Below, piece by piece: positions 1 to 5,806 of a DNA stretch of 10,575 nt. Position 1 is the first letter of the stretch; each line of letters opens with the position of its first letter. The notes under the pieces are model-generated. The model worked only from the letters and a program-made list of their open reading frames with translations, ran no database searches and had not been told where the DNA came from. The DNA is taken from assembly GCA_016929355.1 (NCBI GenBank), contig JAFGJA010000559.1:1-10575 (forward strand). The letters are read 5' to 3'. The DNA comes from Anaerolineae bacterium (lineage in GTDB: Bacteria > Chloroflexota > Anaerolineae > Aggregatilineales > Aggregatilineaceae). Made by a program: the position numbers and the translations under genes.

Positions 1-86
1 GGATCACTCTGGCCGTCTTGCGCATGAACCAACGAGGCAGTCAGAATGAAGATCAGAACGAACAGGATCAGCGATTTTCGCATCAT
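1..86 (-). CDS. Secreted protein, N-terminal fragment (runs off left edge)
   Basis: Reading leftwards from an ATG at 86-84, 28 codons stay open to the window edge. They give a classic signal peptide: a short basic start (MMRKS), a hydrophobic core of about 17 residues (LILFVLIFILTASLVHA), then a V-H-A/Q signal peptidase I site and a polar mature start (QDGQSD). There is no lipobox cysteine in the visible part. The second Met (83-81) is an equally possible start. The leader has an A-rich, weakly purine-rich stretch (AAAGAAA) rather than a strong ribosome binding site. A promoter lies 40 nt upstream. The mature protein is outside the window, so its function cannot be assigned. Confidence 0.7.
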   Translation of the reverse strand, partial: MMRKSLILFVLIFILTASLVHAQDGQSD

Positions 87-126
87 GTTTTCTTTCGTGA
101 ACAGCGTTGTTAATGTTATGCGGCGT

Positions 127-157
127 ATTGTACCGCATGAATATGGTGCGGCGTCAA
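127..157 (-). promoter_or_regulatory. Probable sigma-70-type promoter with 19-bp spacer and internal dyad
   Basis: On the minus strand a -35 box TTGACG (157-152) and a -10 box TACAAT (132-127) flank a 19-bp spacer, 2 bp longer than optimal. The spacer begins CCGCA and ends TGCGG, a perfect 5-bp inverted repeat that exactly fills the space between the boxes. Long spacers carrying a dyad are typical of promoters controlled by MerR-family activators; applying that here is inference. The -10 box lies 40 nt from the start codon of the secreted protein gene. Confidence 0.5.
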
Positions 158-179
158 GCCTGCTTGTCATTTTATGTAG

Positions 180-201
180 GGGAGTACCAATGTGTGCTCC
201 C
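180..201 (-). other. Hairpin after the HerA gene, no U-tract
   Basis: GGGAGTAC (180-187) pairs with GTGCTCCC (194-201) to form an 8-bp stem with one G-T wobble and a 6-nt loop, about 20 nt past the HerA stop codon. On the minus strand it is followed by CTACATAAAA rather than a run of T. It is therefore at best a weak or factor-assisted terminator, or an mRNA 3' stabilising hairpin. Confidence 0.35.
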
Positions 202-222
202 AGTCGTGTGCCGGGCGTGCCC

Positions 223-1896
223 CTACCGCAGCCGCCGGTCCTTGCTGCGCCCTTCGGCGCGCGGTTTCTCCCGGCTATCCCCCACCAGACTCGCGTAAAA
301 TTCCGTGTCATAGGTGCGCGTTTTGACCACGACTGGCATCGGGACCGCGTGCCCCATGATGATCGCTTGCTGCTTGGTATCGAGCCGTGCCAACACTTCG
401 CGCAGCCCGCCTGCGCCACTGATCCCGGTCAGGACCGCCGCAATATCGCGCTCATTATCGAGCAGCGCCGTGACGCGCGTCCCGATCTGGCTCATGACTT
501 CCTCATCGATCCCGCTCGGACGCTGGTCCACGATCAGCAGCGTGACATTATATTTACGCAGTTCGCGCGCAATCGTGCCGAAAATTGTCTGATTCGCAAT
601 CTGCGGATCGAGGAATTTGTGCGCTTCCTCAATCGTGATCAGCATTTGCGGCGGTTCCATTGTCTCATCACCGAGCGCTTTTTCAACGCGATCAATATAC
701 ATCGCGTGAATCCGCCGCGTGAGGTAGTTCGCCACCAGGATATACGCTTCGAGCGCGCTGCCATAGCGCCCGAATTCCAACACAACACTTTTTCGCTTCT
801 CGATAAATTCCAGAATCGTGCGCGCGGAATCGTCTATTGCATCTTGCGTGAGAAAGCCGAACCGTTCAAAACGCTGCACACGCCGCTTGAGCGCCATCAC
901 CGAAGCGGGACTCGCGGCGAGTTCTTCGCGCAGATACTCCAATTCCTCTAGCCCGGCGTTAATCAAGCGGGCGATCCACTGCTCTTTCCACAACTTGCGC
1001 AGTTCGTAAGCCGCATCAATCATCGCGTCGGAGAGGTCCATCGTGGTTTTGAGCATGGCGAGGTCTTCCGGCTCGATCTTGTCGTAGCCAATTGTGACCA
1101 CATGATCGTAACTCGCGCCGCGCCGCCGCGTGGCTTCAGGATCGAGTGTGAAAATGGCGATCCGCCCCCCGAATAACTGCTTCAACCCCTTCGCCTGTGC
1201 GCCGCGCTCATCCTTGACCGCCCACCCATAATCATTGTGCATGTCGAAAATCAGGTTGACTGCCGCGTCATTTTTGATGATGCCCGCCAGCAGGATGCGC
1301 GTCAGGAAACTTTTCCCCGTGCCGCTCTTGCCAAATACGCCCACCGAACGCTCGACCAACCGCCGCAGATCGAGATTAATCTGCGTTTCCTCCAACTCAA
1401 GCGGCGATCCAACGTGGAAGTGATTGGCATCTTCTTCGCCAAAGACGGTATTCACATCCTCGGCAGTGGCGATCTCTACCGGCATGAAATGACTCGGAAT
1501 GGTGCGGACGGGTTTCGGTTCGCCCTCGTCCCGATCAATGCTCAACATCGGCGCGACGTGAATCGTGCCAAAGGCGGCTGTCCCGCTATAAATCTCGCGC
1601 AAAAACGGATCGCTCAAATCGGGCGGATCGCTGCGGATGGCGGGATTGGTCGCGTCCAGCATAATATCGGTGATCATGCAGAAAAAGTCCTTGCGACTCC
1701 CACGCACGACCACGTAACGGCCCACCGCTAAATCCTCGATCATGGTTTCACGATCCAGTTTGACATCAAGCCCTTTTGCCAGCGAGCCACCCACGACTAC
1801 GCCTAAGCGGTGTCCGGCGACTAAGGGCGTGGACTCACGCGGGAACCAATCATTTAAATTGTCGGAGTCAGAAAGTAGGGGATCACGGCTGCCCAT
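223..1896 (-). CDS. herA: HerA-like ATPase with N-terminal HAS-barrel
   Basis: This 557-residue protein belongs to the HerA/FtsK family of hexameric DNA-translocating ATPases, which act in DNA end processing or defence. Residues about 25-150 form a beta-rich region that fits a HAS-barrel, with the motor domain following. The Walker A motif is GKSGTGKS (189-196). The Walker B is LITIEEAH (419-426), with the acidic pair E423-E424. Next come a sensor-like strand LLIVDQRP (453-460) and a conserved segment SQIGTRV (469-475). The C-terminal tail (about 538-557) is short and charged. Length fits the family. The ATG at 1896 is preceded by AAGGA about 6 nt upstream, supporting this start. Archaeal HerA works with the nuclease NurA, and some bacterial HerA proteins pair with Sir2 or DUF4297 proteins; no such partner is in this window. 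The downstream secreted-protein gene has its own promoter. The family call is firm; the process it serves is unknown. Confidence 0.9.
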   Translation of the reverse strand: MGSRDPLLSDSDNLNDWFPRESTPLVAGHRLGVVVGGSLAKGLDVKLDRETMIEDLAVGRYVVVRGSRKDFFCMITDIMLDATNPAIRSDPPDLSDPFLREIYSGTAAFGTIHVAPMLSIDRDEGEPKPVRTIPSHFMPVEIATAEDVNTVFGEEDANHFHVGSPLELEETQINLDLRRLVERSVGVFGKSGTGKSFLTRILLAGIIKNDAAVNLIFDMHNDYGWAVKDERGAQAKGLKQLFGGRIAIFTLDPEATRRRGASYDHVVTIGYDKIEPEDLAMLKTTMDLSDAMIDAAYELRKLWKEQWIARLINAGLEELEYLREELAASPASVMALKRRVQRFERFGFLTQDAIDDSARTILEFIEKRKSVVLEFGRYGSALEAYILVANYLTRRIHAMYIDRVEKALGDETMEPPQMLITIEEAHKFLDPQIANQTIFGTIARELRKYNVTLLIVDQRPSGIDEEVMSQIGTRVTALLDNERDIAAVLTGISGAGGLREVLARLDTKQQAIIMGHAVPMPVVVKTRTYDTEFYASLVGDSREKPRAEGRSKDRRLR

Positions 1897-1935
1897 GTGC
1901 CATCCTTATGATTTTGTGATATGAACGCACGTTCT

Positions 1936-1965
1936 ATTATACCAGGTTTTCCACGCACCCTACAA
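1936..1965 (-). promoter_or_regulatory. Promoter for the HerA gene (extended -10)
   Basis: On the minus strand a perfect TATAAT (1941-1936) is preceded by TGG, making an extended -10 (TGnTATAAT). A poor -35 candidate, TTGTAG (1965-1960), sits 18 bp further upstream; extended -10 promoters often tolerate a weak -35. The distance from the -10 to the HerA ATG is about 40 nt. Confidence 0.6.
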
Positions 1966-1977
1966 TTACATTATAAT
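1948..1977 (+). promoter_or_regulatory. Promoter for the GT87-like gene
   Basis: On the plus strand TATAAT (1972-1977) lies 18 bp from a partial -35, TTTCCA (1948-1953), and 39 nt before the ATG at 2017. The element overlaps the HerA promoter that fires the other way, so the two RNA polymerase footprints must compete or be co-regulated. Confidence 0.55.
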
Positions 1978-2006
1978 GGTTCCCATTATGTGCTGAAAAA
2001 TGGGAA
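1973..2006 (+). promoter_or_regulatory. Nested inverted repeats at the -10 and leader of the GT87-like gene
   Basis: Two mutually exclusive inverted repeats share one central arm. ATAATGG (1973-1979) pairs with CCATTAT (1983-1989) across 3 nt, covering the -10 box. TTCCCATT (1980-1987) pairs perfectly with AATGGGAA (1999-2006) across 11 nt, lying in the predicted leader. The second repeat contains the only GGGA-like ribosome binding stretch before the ATG at 2017, so a hairpin there would hide it. They could be an operator pair or an RNA switch; the repeats are seen, the role is inferred. Confidence 0.4.
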
Positions 2007-2016
2007 TTGACACAGT

Positions 2017-3138
2017 ATGATCACTGGTAAACGTTTCAACCTCTCGCCCGCAACGATCATCGCCGGGTTGGTGATCGGCGGGGTGTTTATCGGCCTGACG
2101 GTGGCGATGGCGGAAGTATGGCCGATTGGCCCCGACTATTATTATACCTTTCGTCCCGTCACCGAACGATTGATACACGGCGAAATCGAGTTATACGGCC
2201 CCGGTAGCTATGGTTTTTTCTATGCCCCCTGGACAATCTTGCTGCTGCTGCCAACAACCTGGGTTTCACTGCCCTGGGGACAAGCGCTATTTCTGGTCAC
2301 GTCGCTGACCATTCTGGTGTTTGTTCCGTACCTTGTCAAACTGGCTCGCCCGTTTCGCGCTTATTCATGGATTTTTGCGTTGTTCACGCTGCACACATTT
2401 GATCTGCTCATTCGCGTGCAGCTTGATGCCTTGCCGCTGTTAGGTGTGGCGTTGGGCTGGTGGGCTATCCAAAAACGCCGCCCCTGGGTGGTCGGTCTGG
2501 CGTTCTGGTTCATGGCGATTAAACCGTTGAATGTTGCGCTGGCGGGATTCGTAGTATTAATTGCTATGCGGACGTGGACTCGCCGCGAACAGATCAAAGC
2601 TTTGACCATTCCGGTACTCTCGCTGCTACTGTCATTTCCCTTGATCGGTTGGGATTGGCCCCAGCGTTATAGTGACAGTTATCAGGTCTTCTCACCACCT
2701 AAAGAATACCTGACATTGACGCTGTGGCGGGTGGCGCGCAATATCGATTTTCCCTTCTGGCCGCTTTATCTCCTGGCGGGGCTGTTGATCGGGGCCGCGC
2801 TGTGGGCCGTGTGGCGCAAAGGGATGACGCCCCTGACGTACAGCATCGTACTTACGACCAATCTCACGCTGGCGCAGTATGCTACTGGCAATCATTATGT
2901 GATTATGATCCCCGCCGTGTTATTCATTAGCCAGCGAAATTGGCGTTTGGGTTTGCTGGCCTATGGTTTGACATGGACGCCGCTGCTCCGGGCGCAGTGG
3001 GGTACGGGCATCGCCCCGATTGATATTCTGTATCCGATCACGCTGATGCTGTCAGGATGGTATTTGTTGTGGCAGGCGGAAAAGAAAGAACGGTTGCGCC
3101 GCGCCGCACGTCAAGCCGAGAACGAAGGGGCTGTGTGA
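2017..3138 (+). CDS. GT87-like polyprenol-phosphate-sugar transferase (DUF2029-type), integral membrane
   Basis: This 373-residue protein has roughly ten hydrophobic segments (for example about 14-32, 90-108, 115-131, 139-152, 158-182, 195-211, 247-266, 294-305, 334-352), and its C-terminal tail is basic (KKERLRRAARQ). It matches the style of GT-C fold, GT87/DUF2029 mannosyltransferases. There is an acidic residue after the first membrane span (GPDYY, D40), then a Y-x-x-PGSYGFFYAPW loop (60-72) and LPWGQALF (85-92). VQLDALPLLG (134-143) is followed by a transmembrane segment ending in the typical Lys-Pro (AIKPLN, 167-172). Family members move a sugar from a lipid-linked donor to an envelope glycan or lipid at the outer membrane face. 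Donor and acceptor cannot be read from the sequence. The ATG at 2017 follows a promoter and a weak GGGA at a distance of 11 nt. It has no operon partner upstream; the next gene has its own promoter. Confidence 0.7.
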   Translation: MITGKRFNLSPATIIAGLVIGGVFIGLTVAMAEVWPIGPDYYYTFRPVTERLIHGEIELYGPGSYGFFYAPWTILLLLPTTWVSLPWGQALFLVTSLTILVFVPYLVKLARPFRAYSWIFALFTLHTFDLLIRVQLDALPLLGVALGWWAIQKRRPWVVGLAFWFMAIKPLNVALAGFVVLIAMRTWTRREQIKALTIPVLSLLLSFPLIGWDWPQRYSDSYQVFSPPKEYLTLTLWRVARNIDFPFWPLYLLAGLLIGAALWAVWRKGMTPLTYSIVLTTNLTLAQYATGNHYVIMIPAVLFISQRNWRLGLLAYGLTWTPLLRAQWGTGIAPIDILYPITLMLSGWYLLWQAEKKERLRRAARQAENEGAV

Positions 3139-3163
3139 GGGTGCAGTTGGGGGATGGCGGATC

Positions 3164-3176
3164 GCGTGGTCCACGC
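3164..3176 (+). other. Short palindrome abutting the deformylase promoter
   Basis: GCGTGG (3164-3169) and CCACGC (3171-3176) form a 13-bp palindrome around one base, directly touching the -35 box of the deformylase promoter. As RNA it could only make a 5-bp stem with a 3-nt loop followed by TTTA. It is either a weak terminator for the upstream glycosyltransferase gene or a protein-binding dyad. Confidence 0.3.
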
Positions 3177-3205
3177 TTTACGCCGCAATCCGAATCCGCT
3201 ACAAT
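3177..3205 (+). promoter_or_regulatory. Promoter for peptide deformylase
   Basis: TTTACG (3177-3182) and TACAAT (3200-3205) are separated by exactly 17 bp. Transcription would start near 3212, giving a leader of about 35 nt before the ATG at 3247. This is one of the best-formed promoters in the window and indicates that the gene can be expressed separately from the glycosyltransferase upstream. Confidence 0.6.
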
Positions 3206-3225
3206 TTGATCGGTGCAATTGAGTT

Positions 3226-3246
3226 AAAGGACGAGATGTAAACGTA
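3226..3246 (+). promoter_or_regulatory. Ribosome binding site with a start-stop codon pair before def
   Basis: AAAGGA (3226-3231) is followed 4 nt later by ATG TAA (3236-3241), a start codon immediately followed by a stop. The true deformylase ATG begins 11 nt after that ATG, at 3247, about 15 nt from the AGGA. No ATG, GTG or TTG lies in the deformylase frame between the upstream in-frame stop at 3220-3222 and 3247. The start at 3247 is therefore forced, and the better-spaced start is the one-codon frame. Confidence 0.45.
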
Positions 3247-3810
3247 ATGGCAATTCGCGAAATTATCACGCCTAAGAACCCGATTCTGCGCAAAACAGCG
3301 CGCAAAGTCACTAAGTTTGACGATCCTAAACTGCACAGGTTGCTCGATGATATGACCGAAACGATGCTCGATGCGCCCGGTGTAGGGCTGGCTGCGCCAC
3401 AGGTGGCCGTTAGCCGCCGGATTATTGTGGTCCGGTTGCCGGATGATGAAGACGCCAAAAAAGAGTATGGCAAAGAGGCCGGGGTGCTGTACGAGGTCGT
3501 GAATCCCGAAATTATTCGCCTGTCTGATGAGATGGTCGAGGGCGTGGAAGCCTGTCTCTCGATCCCCGGTTATTATGGCACTGTGGACCGGCACACCGCC
3601 GTGATGGTGCGCGGCTATGACCGGCAGGGGCAGGAGCTGCGCATCGACGCCAAGGATTGGCTGGCGCGCGTGTTCCAGCACGAGATCGATCACCTGGATG
3701 GGATTCTGTTCACGGATCGCGCGACGGAACTCTGGCGCGGGCCGTCCGACAGTGGCAACGAACTGCCCGATCCCCTGGCGGAAGACGTGCATCAGCGTGA
3801 TGAAGATTAG
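3247..3810 (+). CDS. def: Peptide deformylase
   Basis: This 187-residue enzyme removes the formyl group from the N-terminal methionine of new proteins in the cytoplasm. All three metal and active-site motifs are present. Motif I is GVGLAAPQ (45-52). Motif II is EACLS (101-105), with the metal ligand C103. Motif III is QHEIDH (144-149), with metal ligands H145 and H149 and catalytic E146. Motif II has Ala where the Proteobacterial form has Gly (EGCLS), a common variant. Length is normal for the family, with an acidic hydrophilic C-terminal tail after about residue 165. It stands alone with its own promoter, not beside fmt as in many bacteria, and converges on the SGNH gene with a shared hairpin in between. 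Highly confident. Confidence 0.96.
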   Translation: MAIREIITPKNPILRKTARKVTKFDDPKLHRLLDDMTETMLDAPGVGLAAPQVAVSRRIIVVRLPDDEDAKKEYGKEAGVLYEVVNPEIIRLSDEMVEGVEACLSIPGYYGTVDRHTAVMVRGYDRQGQELRIDAKDWLARVFQHEIDHLDGILFTDRATELWRGPSDSGNELPDPLAEDVHQRDED

Positions 3811-3840
3811 ATGCTGCGGGTCAGCGTCTTTGTATAAGCG

Positions 3841-3867
3841 ATAATCCCGGTTAAACGCCGGGATTAT
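3841..3867. terminator. Bidirectional hairpin terminator between convergent genes
   Basis: ATAATCCCGG (3841-3850) and CCGGGATTAT (3858-3867) form a perfect 10-bp stem with a 7-nt loop. The G/C-rich inner part and A/T-rich outer part read the same from both strands, the usual plan of a terminator shared by convergent genes. There is no long T run after the stem on either strand, so the A/T outer stem would have to serve as the tract. The SGNH stop codon (3866-3864) lies inside the stem. Confidence 0.6.
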
Positions 3868-5078
3868 TCTGCTGGCGCAAACACGTCGGGATGCGCCTCG
3901 GTCCACTCGACCAATGCTTCCGCTAAAACCTCATTCCCGCGCGCGTTGAGGTGCATGTCGGTGGTGTAATACAACTGTTCACCCGCGTCTACATAAGGCG
4001 CGAAGACCGGCATCAGATCGAGGCAGGTCAAATGCTCCGTTTCGCAGAAATCCAGCATCATTTCATAGGGCTGATCCAGCAAGGCGAGTTTATCCGCGCC
4101 GAGTAACGGTTCGCTCATCTCCCGATAGACCTGTTCTTTGGTCGGCATCAGCACGATCAACAGCGTGCCGCCGTAACTTTTGACTTTTTCGCGCGCGGTC
4201 AGCATGGCCGCTTGGCTGCGTTCCCAACCATATTGATTCGTTGGTTGGCTCTGGTCGAAGGCGTCCCACAGATACGACTGTCCAAACGCCAGTTTTACGT
4301 TGCCTTGTTCGGCATATTCGGGATCGTGGAATTGCAGCGAGGCGTCAAATTCGCTTTCATTGCCCAGGTATAATTCCAGCAGCACGTAAAACGCGGAATG
4401 TTTTTCTAACCAACTGCGCTTTGGGATCGGCGGCGCAGGGTTCAGCGACTCAACCTCGGTTTCGCTGCGCAATTTTGCTAACCCGTAATCCTCGTTGGCA
4501 TCGTTGCCGAACCACTCCCAGATCACAAGCGGCGGTTGGAGCGGCATTCCGAAACCTTCTAATACGCGCAGATGGCTCACCGATCCGGTACTGGTGATAC
4601 CTAGATTGATGATATTGCGATCCGTCAGCGCGCCGAACTGCTGCACCCAACACTCGTCTTCATTCGTGAAGCAGAACGTGAACGAATCACCCACCGCCAC
4701 GCCATCCACATAGCGATCCACTAACTCCTGCCGTGTGCGGAACGCAGGCCGCGATCCCCACAGTGTTTCCGTGTTGACCGTGAAGCGCACTTCCGCGCTG
4801 CCGAATTGCTCGTGATTTTGCACAGCGCGCGAGATCGTCAGGTATTCGTTATCGGAAATCCAGATCGGATCGGGCAGTAATTTGCTAGTGGTGAACGGGG
4901 TTTTGTGGACATGGTTCAACACCAACTGCATACGTGGCGGCAGCGAGAAAAAGAACAGCCGCAGCAGGATTTCGGCCAGCAGCCACGCGAACAGCACGCC
5001 GAACAGGATGCCAGCGAAGCGGCCCGCCCAGAGTTGAGCGGGATGGGGTTTTTGATCAAGCGGTGGTATTTCAGTCAC
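3864..5078 (-). CDS. Membrane-anchored SGNH/GDSL-family hydrolase or acyltransferase
   Basis: This 404-residue protein has one N-terminal membrane anchor (about residues 19-45) and an extracytoplasmic SGNH-fold domain. All four blocks can be seen: GDSF (130-133) with nucleophile S132; a glycine block NLGITSTGS (158-166); GND (191-193) with oxyanion Asn N192; and DMHLNARG (374-381) with D374 and H376 completing the triad. The D-x-H-L-N-x-x-G form resembles AlgX/DHHW-type SGNH proteins that add or remove acetyl groups on envelope polysaccharides; that activity is inferred. No acyltransferase-3 membrane domain is fused to it. The start is GTG at 5078, inside the end of the upstream gene (8-nt overlap GTGACTGA), with no strong ribosome binding site, so translation is probably coupled. 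It is the last gene of a four-gene unit and ends in a hairpin. Confidence 0.8.
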   Translation of the reverse strand: MTEIPPLDQKPHPAQLWAGRFAGILFGVLFAWLLAEILLRLFFFSLPPRMQLVLNHVHKTPFTTSKLLPDPIWISDNEYLTISRAVQNHEQFGSAEVRFTVNTETLWGSRPAFRTRQELVDRYVDGVAVGDSFTFCFTNEDECWVQQFGALTDRNIINLGITSTGSVSHLRVLEGFGMPLQPPLVIWEWFGNDANEDYGLAKLRSETEVESLNPAPPIPKRSWLEKHSAFYVLLELYLGNESEFDASLQFHDPEYAEQGNVKLAFGQSYLWDAFDQSQPTNQYGWERSQAAMLTAREKVKSYGGTLLIVLMPTKEQVYREMSEPLLGADKLALLDQPYEMMLDFCETEHLTCLDLMPVFAPYVDAGEQLYYTTDMHLNARGNEVLAEALVEWTEAHPDVFAPAE

Positions 5079-5802
5079 GTTCGGGATCGTCTTTCAGATG
5101 ATAGTTGGCGATAATCTCTTCTTGGGCCGTGCGAAAGAGATCGCGGCGGTTAGGCGTTGCGTCAAGTGTGTAGATGGTAAATTCGATCAGCCGCACGCGC
5201 AAGGGGATTGGTTTAATGTCACGAAAAGGGCGCAAGGCTTCGCGGATGGGTGCGGCGGGTTGATCGCCCCAATACCCCAGTGTCACATGCGGCACATAGG
5301 GCCAGGGTGAGGGGGGGCGGGCGCGTAACGGTAGTGCTTTGCGCAGTTTGACCCGCAGCCAGCGCAGTGCCTCATCATTGCCGCCCACTTCCGCAAACAG
5401 GATATTTGAGAAGGCATTCAAGGGGCCGATCTGGACCGTAAACGCGGGACAGTCGGCCAACGCAACTCGCACTCGTTCGGCTAACTGCGGCAGCGCGTCC
5501 CGTTGCCACAGATTCGGCAACCTGAGCCACCACGCACGCCGCAGCATCCCAACATGATGCAGTGAAATATGGAACTGCTCCGGCGGGATCGGATCGTACT
5601 GGAACCAGGGTTGCAGCGCGCTTTGCCACTCACCCAATTGATCGAGTACGGCGGGATCATCGATCTGGATGATGAACCCGACATAGGGATGCAAAAGCCA
5701 GCGCCGCCACCCGCGTCGTTCGGCTGCCAGTAAATCGTGCGTGTATGTCAGGCGAGTGAACTGGTTCCAGATGGTAGCGTAGCGCTGTGCATAGCGTGAC
5801 AT
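5071..5802 (-). CDS. 2H phosphoesterase, 2'-5' RNA ligase-like
   Basis: This 243-residue protein carries the two H-x-[ST] motifs of the 2H superfamily: HIS (78-80, within QFHISLHH) and HVT (172-174, within PHVTLGYWGD). The spacing of about 94 residues and the flanking strands (FIIQI at 43-47, NILFAEV at 133-139) fit LigT/ThpR-like enzymes. These act on 2',3'-cyclic phosphate or 2'-5' linked RNA ends; some relatives act on cyclic nucleotides or ADP-ribose derivatives. The exact substrate is not readable. The frame stays open upstream to 6018, but that part lies inside the kinase gene, is Arg- and Ala-rich and has no family match. The ATG at 5802, four bases after the kinase stop, is therefore the likely start. 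It lacks a good ribosome binding site and is probably translated by coupling. Confidence 0.85.
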   Translation of the reverse strand: MSRYAQRYATIWNQFTRLTYTHDLLAAERRGWRRWLLHPYVGFIIQIDDPAVLDQLGEWQSALQPWFQYDPIPPEQFHISLHHVGMLRRAWWLRLPNLWQRDALPQLAERVRVALADCPAFTVQIGPLNAFSNILFAEVGGNDEALRWLRVKLRKALPLRARPPSPWPYVPHVTLGYWGDQPAAPIREALRPFRDIKPIPLRVRLIEFTIYTLDATPNRRDLFRTAQEEIIANYHLKDDPERD

Positions 5803-5806
5803 GAGA

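Noticed and set aside
46..951. 301-codon open frame on the plus strand
   Set aside because: It lies antisense to the 3' half of the HerA gene in a G+C-rich codon context, has no ribosome binding site or recognisable motif, and reads as low-information Arg/His-rich sequence.
2007..2012. TTGACA hexamer just before the GT87-like start
   Set aside because: It is a perfect -35 sequence but only 5 nt before the ATG. A promoter there would start inside the gene, and no -10 box at the right distance is evident.
3199..3906. 235-codon open frame on the minus strand
   Set aside because: It runs antisense through all of peptide deformylase and its promoter, crosses the convergent terminator, and shows no protein family features.
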